Source: Loripinus fragilis (taxonomy: Eukaryota; Mollusca; Bivalvia; Lucinida; Lucinidae). Taken from it: a stretch of 64,000 nt of DNA. Below, one piece after another: positions 57,235-64,000 of this stretch. Location: the NCBI GenBank assembly GCA_964019695.1, contig OZ026518.1:85059950-85123949 (forward strand). The letters are read 5' to 3'. A program made the position numbers and the translations under genes. Within the stretch, counting starts at the first letter, position 1. Every line of letters begins with the position of its first letter. Under the pieces are notes generated by a model. The model searched no databases. It saw nothing but the letters and a program-made list of their open reading frames with translations, and was not told where the DNA came from.

Positions 57235-57545
57235 GTCTTTTGATATCAAGTTTACGAGGCAAGGCTTTGAGGTTGCCTGTTGACATCGTGAGGCTTGCCG
57301 GGTAATTCAACATGCGTTCTCCAAGCCGAGCCTGTTAAATTGGATATCAAAAGACGCGAACCTGGTATTCTATTTATCAGTTTACAAGCTAATTCAGTGT
57401 TCAAACTAGCGATAATGACGTATATAGATTTTTGTGTCGATTCAATGTCATTGACGACGTCATTCAATAAGCGCAACGTCATCATAACCTGATAAAGGCA
57501 CATGCCTGAGATAGGCAACGTATATCAGGTCAACGTGCAACAATG
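57235..57545. mobile_element. gatatcaaaagacg-ended element, copy 2
   Basis: Cgtcttttgatatc-type ends at 57236 and 57354 enclose a gaggcaaggctttgagg centre. The flank 57364-57545 (acgtcattcaataagcgcaacg, tatcaggtcaacgtgcaaca) is the inverse of 45120-45300. Confidence 0.6.
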
Positions 57546-57567
57546 CAGTTAATATTAGAGGTTACTG

Positions 57568-58100
57568 ATAAGGCTCTTTTGATTTTGAAATTGTCAATTT
57601 CCCATTTTTAGATGGTGATGTTCCTCGTTCTACATCCTATGGAGTCTATATCTCTCAACTCATTCGTTTTGCTAGAGCATCTAGCTATGTTGCTGACTTT
57701 AACACTCGCAATAAATTGTTAACTCAGAAACTTCTTAAACAAGGCTATCAGTATCATAAACTTCGCAAAACATTTTCAAAATTTTATAGATGATACTATG
57801 ATTTGATTTCTAAATTCCAAGTTGGACTTAAATCTCTCTTGCGCCAAGGATTTTCGGAACCTGATATTTATGGTGACTTGGTGTATAAATTGAAGAAGAT
57901 TGTTGGCTCTCATGATTTTTCAGCGCAGTTCATTAAAATAATTTCCCATTATAAAAAGATTGGCTATAACATTAATGTATTGCAATAGACTGCATGCTTG
58001 GTAGTCAACCCAATCACGGTTGGCAACTTTGCTTTCCTCTTTAATTGCACGCCGGTGGGTCGGTTTTCAGACTCTATGATGGTTCCGACTTAAAGACTTA
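57568..58100 (+). pseudogene. Reverse transcriptase, copy 3 (5'-truncated)
   Basis: Begins at FDFEIVNFPFLDGDVPRS, equivalent to ~24800 of copy 2, so all RT catalytic motifs are missing. It runs LIRFARASSYVADFNTRN, FSKFYR-stop-YYDLISKF, then KIGYNINVLQ-stop and the shared ACLVVNPITVGNFAFLF end. It is only a few percent diverged from copy 2, which implies recent activity of a source element elsewhere. Confidence 0.85.
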
Positions 58101-58625
58101 TCTATTGATGAGATGGTAGGGGCCTGATGCTTTGGCCGTTTGTCGGGCCCACCAGGGTTTACCTGTTGGATTTCTTTTGCTCCGGTATTCAGTTCAATTT
58201 ACTGTTGAGTCCTTATCCTTGCTTTATCTCCTTGTTATATCTTGATTTATATGTTTTAGGAGATTATGCGTTGATAAATTCGGGGTCTTTCATGCAAACC
58301 AAATATCTATGTGTCTTGATCCACATCTGAATTAAGGGTGAGGTTGGCGCCGTTAAACGGGTTTAAGCCCTCCAGTAAAATATTTTATTGACCGTTCCAA
58401 GGCAGTACTTCTTTTGTGGATCTTTTATGTTTTTGTTCTGTCTTGTGTTTGCTATGTCTTTGTGCGCGTTTGTTTATATGTGCTTTATTGTCACCTGCTG
58501 GGAAAGGCTGACCTCTTGGCTCTCGTTTGTGGTGTCTACTGTGAGTTTGTTACTTTCCCATTGGTATCCTGTGTCAGGTGTGGTACTTGATTGTATCGAT
58601 TCCTGATCTTTGCACCCTTACTTAC
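58101..58625 (+). mobile_element. 3' region of RT copy 3, intact (subfamily 2 reference)
   Basis: Uninterrupted from atgagatggtaggggcctga through taaacgggtttaagccctcc to gcacccttacttactctg. It joins the two halves split at 25594/27369 and so gives the full 3' region of the element. Confidence 0.8.
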
Positions 58626-58639
58626 TCTGTATATTGCTT

Positions 58640-58725
58640 CTTACTATACAGTAGAACCTTTGTAAAACGGTCACTAAACAAGTAGCCCAATGGGCAACGA
58701 TCGCTCACCTGGGAGCCAGCAGAAT
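58640..58725. repeat. Repeat start: hairpin-element end and gcccaatgggc
   Basis: Atacagtagaacctttgtaaa resembles the end of the 56595 element. Agtagcccaatgggcaacga with tcgctcacctgggagcc then leads into the tandem array. From memory the latter is a common bivalve repeat. Confidence 0.45.
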
Positions 58726-58889
58726 GTTTGGAGACACCATAATTTATGATGCTTTAAGGTAGGTAACTCTGAACTTGAAACGGTGATCAGAAATATATTC
58801 AAACACTCAAATTATTATGCCAATTCTGGTTCTCTGCAAGTATTAAAAAGATCTGAATAAAACTTGTGGAAGAAACCTGGTGAAACTAT

Positions 58890-60595
58890 TTTTCAGATGC
58901 TCAAGGGCAGATGACTCCATAGTCAGTGATGAGATCCGACCAAAATTCAAACTCATCCACGATTTTATGTATGTCCTGGTTACCTACAAGAATGAAGAAG
59001 ATCAAATGAAAATTGAATGAACTAGAATAGTCAAAACATTATAGAGCTATATTTTAGATACTCAAGGGTAGCTAACTATAGTTGCTGGTCATGTGTGGCC
59101 AAAAATTAAACTCATTAAAGATTTTATAGTTGTCCTTGATACCTGCAAGAATGATGAAGATCTATCCAGAAATGAAAGCATTAGAGTGCTCATAACATTA
59201 CTCCCATTATAGGTCTATGAAGATTTGTTCAGACATTCAAGCGCAGCTAACTCCGTAGACCCATGTTCGATCTTGCTGAATTTCAAGCCCATCCAAGCTT
59301 TATAGCTGTCCTTGTTACCTGCAAGAATGAATAAGATCCAATCAAAAAGGAAGGTGCTAGAGTGCTCACAACATTATACATTCATTTTTCAATCGCTCAA
59401 GGGCAGCTTACTCAGTAGTTGGTGATGGGATTTGGCAGAAATTCAAACTCGTTCAAGTTTTTATGGTTGTCCTTGTTACCTGCAAGAATTATGTCCTTGT
59501 TACCTGCAAGAATGATGAAGATCAATTCAAAAATGAAAGCACTAGAGTGCTCACAAAATTTCTTCCATAATAAGTCTATGGAGATTTTTCAGACGTTCAA
59601 GGGCAGCTAACTCCGAAGACCCAGTCAGATCTTGTCGAATTTCAAATCCATCCAAGCTTTTATAGCTGTTCTTGTTACATGCAAGAATGAATTACATCCG
59701 ATGAAAAATGAAGGTGCTAGAGTGCTCACATTATACATTCATTTTTTAATCGCTCAAGGGCAGCTAAATCAGTAGTTGATGATGGGATTTGGCAGAAATT
59801 TAAACTCATTTAAGCTTGTATGGTTGTCTTTGTTACCTGCAAGAAATGAATAAGATTCAATTAAAAATAAAAGCACTAGAGTGCTCACAACATTTCTCCC
59901 ATTATAAGTCTATGGAGGGTTTTTAAGACGTATAAGGGCAGCAAACTCCATAGACCCGTGTCAGATCTTGCCGAGTTCTAACCCATCCAAGCTTTTATAG
60001 CTGTCCTTGTAACATGCAAGATTGAATAAAATCCCATGAAAAATGAAGCTGCTAGAGTGCTCACAACATTATACATTAATTTTTCAAATGCTCAAGGCCA
60101 GCTAACTCAGTAGTTGGTAATGGAATTTGGCAGAAATTCAAACTCATTCAAGCTTGTATGGTTGTCCTTGTTACCTTCAAGAATGATGAAGATTCATTCA
60201 AAATGAAAGAACTAGAGTGCTCACAAAATTTCTCCCATTATAAGTCTATGGAGATTTTTTCAGACGTTCAAGGGCAGCTAACTCCGTAGACCCAGGTACA
60301 ATCTCGCCGAATTTCGATCCAATGCAAGCTTTTATAGCTGTCCGTGTTACATGCGAGAATGAATAAGATCCAATCAAAATGAAGGTGCTAGAGTGCTCAC
60401 AACATTATACATTAATTTTTCAAATGCTCAAGGGCAGCTAACTCAATTGTTAGCAATGGGATTTGGCAGAAATTCAAAGTCATTAAAGATTTTATGATTG
60501 TCTTTGTTACCTGCAAGAATGAAGAAGATTCAATCAAAAATTAAAGCACTACAGTGTTCACAACATTTCTCCCATTATAAGTCTATGCAAATACA
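58890..60595. repeat. Ten-unit alternating tandem array (~180/~157 bp)
   Basis: The marker caagggcagctaact recurs near 58914, 59055, 59236, 59395, 59596, 59750, 59930, 60085, 60266 and 60425. Units alternate: one with ccgtagaccc, tccaagcttttatagctgtc and gaaggtgctagagtgctcac; the other with agtagttgg-gatgggatttgg, gtatggttgtccttg and ccattataagtctatgga. From the third marker on, the repeat is thus a ~337-bp dimer. Confidence 0.9.
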
Positions 60596-60779
60596 CCGGT
60601 ATCCAATTTAGGTTACCTTGCACCCCCAGGACAATTTTTCATGGGTGCCAAATTGTTTATTGGGACCCCCTGAATGCGAAACGAAGTTGTCCTCAAAAAA
60701 GATTTGGTATGGGCTATGTGAAAATGCATGGTTTCCATGGCAACCCATAGTGGATTTGATTCTACATGCCTGGTTTTAA

Positions 60780-61318
60780 ACCCAATCATGGTTTATAGCT
60801 ATGGTTTTCTCTTTAATTGCACGACGGTGGGTCAGGCCTCAGACTCTATGACGGCTCTGACGTAAAGCTTTAATTGGTGGGTTGGTGCCTGATGCTTATC
60901 TGTAGCTGGACCCATCGCGACTCAACTTGAGGTTTTCTTAAGCTCTGACTATCTGTGAATCATGAGCCCTTTTCTTTGTTTCATCATGGTGTTTAAATTT
61001 GTTTAGAGTGTTTCTCCATGATGATACATTGCATTAGTTAGAAGGCCTCCATGCGAGCTGAACATTTCTTGTACTTCAACAGCAGCAGAATCTAGGGTGA
61101 AGATTTGGTACCAGTAAAATGCATTTAAGCCCCCGGTGGCTTAGGCTGCTGTCCGTTCTAAGGAGGTGGTTCTGTTTTTGTTGACTTTTTGTTTATTGTT
61201 ACTCCCATTGTGGGAGTCTGTAATTGTTCTATGTTTTGTTATACGTTACGTTATTTCCATTCTAGTATTACAATCATCTTGATGGGGAAGAGAGAGCTGG
61301 TTGCTTTGCTTTATCATG
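60780..61318 (+). mobile_element. 3' region of an RT element, subfamily 1, proximal part
   Basis: Aaacccaatcatggtttatag, ttctctttaattgcacgacg, ggaggtggttctgt and ggggaagagagagctggttg match 23050-23560. It is cut after gctttgcttta and resumes at 62098. Confidence 0.75.
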
Positions 61319-62097
61319 TCTCCCACCTTCAGGGTCGGGAGAAACATTGTTTTTCCCCCGGGCGTCTGTCAGTCTGTCTGACTGTCTGTCACAAATCGTG
61401 TCCGCTCTATAACTTGAAAACCACTTAAGCTCTCTTCACGAAACTTTATACAAATATCAATCAGCATGAGATGACGTGCAGAGTGCAAGAATGGTAACTC
61501 TGCCTTTTATACTTTTTGAGTTATTTCCCTTTGAACTTTATGCAGCACAAAAATCGTGTCCGCTCTATAACTTGAAAACCACTTAAGCTTAGTCACGAAT
61601 CTTCATACAAATATCAATCAGCATGAGATGACGTGCAGAGTGCAAGATTGGTAAGTCTGCCTTTTATACTTTTTGAGTTATTTCCCTTTGAACTTTGTCC
61701 ATCACAAAAATCGTGTCTGCTCTATAACTTGAAAACCACTTAAGCTATATTCACGAAATTTTATACAAATATCATTTTATACAAATCAGCATGAATCAAT
61801 GTGCATAGTGCAAGAATAGTAACTATGTCATTTATACTCTTTTAGTTATTTCCCTTGGAACTTTGTCCATCACAAAAACATTTATCTATGACTATTTTAT
61901 ACCAGGTTATGATTGTGCAATAGCTAACTACATTGACAGATATCTTTACTAGATACGAGCTGATTGTCTGCATGAAATGACTATAATTTCCGTTAGAAAT
62001 TGTATTTAATGTTTCTGTTTGAAATTGTATTTAATGACTTATGCTTTTGACATCAAAAGGGGGGAGACATCTGTATTTTCGTTGAAAAACAATTCTA
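61319..62097. mobile_element. ~780-bp insertion carrying a tandem array
   Basis: Splits gctttgctttA from tttgtcttcctgg, which are adjacent at 37160 and 33570. It starts tcatgtctcccaccttcagg and contains three 158-bp units. The right part (61876-62097) has no recognisable features. No clear target duplication. Confidence 0.55.
61391..61875. repeat. Three-unit 158-bp tandem repeat
   Basis: Aaatcgtgtc-gctctataac starts units at 61393, 61551 and 61708. Each has cttgaaaaccacttaagct, ttttatact-ttt-agttat and ttccctt-gaacttt. A gtcagtctgtctgactgtct lead-in precedes it. Confidence 0.9.
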
Positions 62098-62215
62098 GTT
62101 TGTCTTCCTGGTGTCTCCTGATGGTTGATTGGCTCTTCCTCGCGGTGCCATGGGGTTGTCTGCGGTTTTTGATTGCGGTATTTCATGATCATACTCACTT
62201 ACTATTTTGGAGCAC
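62098..62215 (+). mobile_element. 3' tail, subfamily 1, distal part
   Basis: Tttgtcttcctggtgtctcc ... tttcatgatcatactcactt, the continuation of 60780-61318 after the insertion. Confidence 0.75.
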
Positions 62216-62269
62216 ATATTTTAGACCCCCAAAATTATCGAATTTGACCATACGCAAATTACACATTTG

Positions 62270-63060
62270 CCATAAGTTAGAGTTCTACTTATCCTAGAGC
62301 ACATAAATTGGTGTCAAATTAAAGCTTAGACACGTGCCTTTCTTCATGTGGTCCGATTTGTAAATCATTCAATTTGCATATTTATGAATATTAATGAAAA
62401 CCTTAAAAATTGAAGTAAAATCGTAAAAAACACATAAATGAACATATTTCAGGCCAAAATCACCATCAAACCACCATTGTTGCCAGTTTTATATTGTCAG
62501 TGATTCAATTTGATAAGTTCTTTCATCCAGTGGTCCTATATGAAAAGTATCTTATTTGCATATTCATGAATAGTAATGAAAACTTTAGTAATGAGGGAAA
62601 ATATCTTAGAAATATTAAGGGATGTACATATAAAATTACCAATGTTTCACCTACGATGTGTTCTATTGTATCAAACCTACTGCCACTTCAATGCTTAGAC
62701 ATTGTACTTTTACCGTAAGGTATAATATGAAAAATATTTATCATGAATATTCATGAATTTTATTGAAAACAGAAGAAATGAGTGAAAAAAATGCAGAAAA
62801 ATTCAAGGGGGTACACTTCCAAAATTATTCATATCTCGTTTGTTAAGTGCCCTATAGTGCCAAACCTGATTTTTAATTAATGCTGAGACACAGCATGTTT
62901 ACCAAAATGATCCAATTTGTAACACATCAAATTTAATTTCTTATGAATATTGATGAAAACATGAGAAATTAAAGAAAAGTACATGAAAATTAAGGGGGTA
63001 TACCTACAAAATGATTCATATCTTAGTTTTTAATTGCCCTATAGTAGCAAACTTTGTACC
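62270..63060. repeat. Four-unit ~190-bp diverged tandem repeat
   Basis: Atgaata-t-atgaaaac recurs near 62385, 62565, 62745 and 62943, each after a caatttg-a-a block and before a gtaca/gtataccta-aaaat block. Gcttagaca/gctgagaca starts several units. Confidence 0.65.
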
Positions 63061-63111
63061 ATATCAAAACAGCATATTCTTAATTTTTTCTTAGTGAAAC
63101 AAAAAAAAGTA

Positions 63112-63671
63112 TACTGAGGGAAAAAAGTTTAGCAATAGCCTTTGAGAGTTCACAGTTTAGACGATATTGGACTTTTAATCTCATAGTGTCAAAAATATAT
63201 GTTGACAAACGATCACGAGTACGAAAACATTGACAGGTTAACATTTCACATAATGTAAAGTCTGATTTTATGCCCCCTTGCTAAAACAGCATATCTGACA
63301 ATGCTGCGAATAGTTTCCGACTAAAAGTTTCATTTTTCCGTCAAATGTTTAGATCCAAAAGCAAGAAAGTGAAAAACGATTTAAAACTGAATGTTATGTT
63401 CACCCTTTTCGTACAGTTTTGATTTGAAAATCTTATTTGACCAAATTACCTCCCTTTCAATTGAATAACGTTTGAAATCAAAATGCTCATCAAATCAAAT
63501 CCTCACTATGAAGTCGGATTTTGTTTCTTTTGACCACTTGTGGGTAGCCATAAGGTCATTTTCAAACAACTGACATGTTTGCAAACCTGCCGATTGAAAA
63601 GATCCAATGCTTCAAAGATCGCCTATGGGAAACCCCATTATAAATAATTGCTAAACTTTTTTCCCTCAGTA
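63112..63671. mobile_element. 560-bp TA-flanked TIR element
   Basis: Perfect 25-bp inverted ends beginning TACTGAGGGAAAAAAG and reaching tttagcaat, with TA outside both ends. No ORF. Tc1/mariner-type mobilisation is inferred from the TA site. The stretch 63672-64000 holds nothing recognisable. Confidence 0.8.
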
Positions 63672-64000
63672 TATAAGATTTAAAGCAGCTGAGATATGAG
63701 TCAATTTGTTGGTACACTGCTATCGATTTGTATATATATTTTCTTGTATTTTAAAGTTTTTTTTATTAATATTGATCTTATACAAATTAGATAATTTTTA
63801 TATATTCCCACTAGGTAAAACTGTTATTCATAGACTTAAATTAAGTATAATGTTTGCTACCCTAGGGCAATTAGCAGCTGCGAAATTGGTAATTTTGTAG
63901 GTATAGTCCTCTTTATTTTCTCAGCGATTTCTCTCTTTCTTCTAATGATTATTCTATTTTTCATGAATATGTAAATGAGACAACTGGCAAATATTACCGT

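Overview
ORGANISM. This is an AT-rich nuclear animal sequence with spliced genes, kilobase introns, GT-AG splice sites and a very high load of retroelement, inverted-repeat and tandem-repeat DNA. The hairpin repeats, the repeats flanked by GCGCGGATCC ends and the retroelement proteins are, from memory, of the kind common in bivalve molluscs. A bivalve is the best guess; species cannot be fixed from the sequence. GENES. Only two genes look intact. Both encode full-length CYP2-clan (microsomal class II) cytochrome P450s and they are divergently arranged. CYP-A lies on the minus strand (ATG 14870, stop 1220, 505 codons before the stop). CYP-B lies on the plus strand (ATG 36680, stop 47509, 507 residues). 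Each has five coding exons. Exons 1-4 are 367, 522, 220 and 221 nt in both, with the same intron phases (1,1,2,1); exon 5 is 188 nt in A and 194 nt in B. All P450 landmarks are present in both. About 280 bp of promoter and parts of intron 3 can also be aligned between them, so they are an inverted segmental duplication. The ~21.8 kb between the two start codons is filled with repeats. LAYOUT. 1-1219: repeats downstream of CYP-A. 1220-14870: CYP-A, with tandem duplications, fold-back elements, retroelement 3' tails and a mariner-type non-autonomous element in its introns. 14871-20500: CYP-A promoter, hairpin repeats, an unidentified coding-like fragment, and a dead LINE endonuclease piece. 21495-27812: two decayed reverse-transcriptase elements (tentatively Penelope-like) head to tail, plus their 3' regions. 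27897-28634: a hAT-like non-autonomous element with an 8-bp target duplication. 30407-34695: a 4.3 kb structure with ~0.93 kb inverted arms around a decayed, unidentified ORF; one arm carries an (AT)99 microsatellite. 35246-36679: hairpin element, SINE, CYP-B promoter. 36680-47509: CYP-B, with intronic TIR elements and a higher-order tandem array. 47985-49295: LINE 3' end. 49560-54526: a ~5 kb fold-back element with long compound inverted arms. 54922-64000: fold-back and TIR elements, a third RT-element copy, and three tandem arrays. HOW IT FITS TOGETHER. The two P450s are ER-membrane monooxygenases that take electrons from P450 reductase; nothing else here forms a pathway with them. The rest is nested mobile DNA. 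The most useful unexplained structures are the inverted-arm element around an unknown ORF (30.4-34.7 kb), the 5 kb fold-back element (49.6-54.5 kb), a 37-bp retrotransposed 3' tail with a 16-bp target duplication (53.1 kb), and a hairpin kept in both P450 promoters. All calls rest on reading the sequence; no database search was possible.
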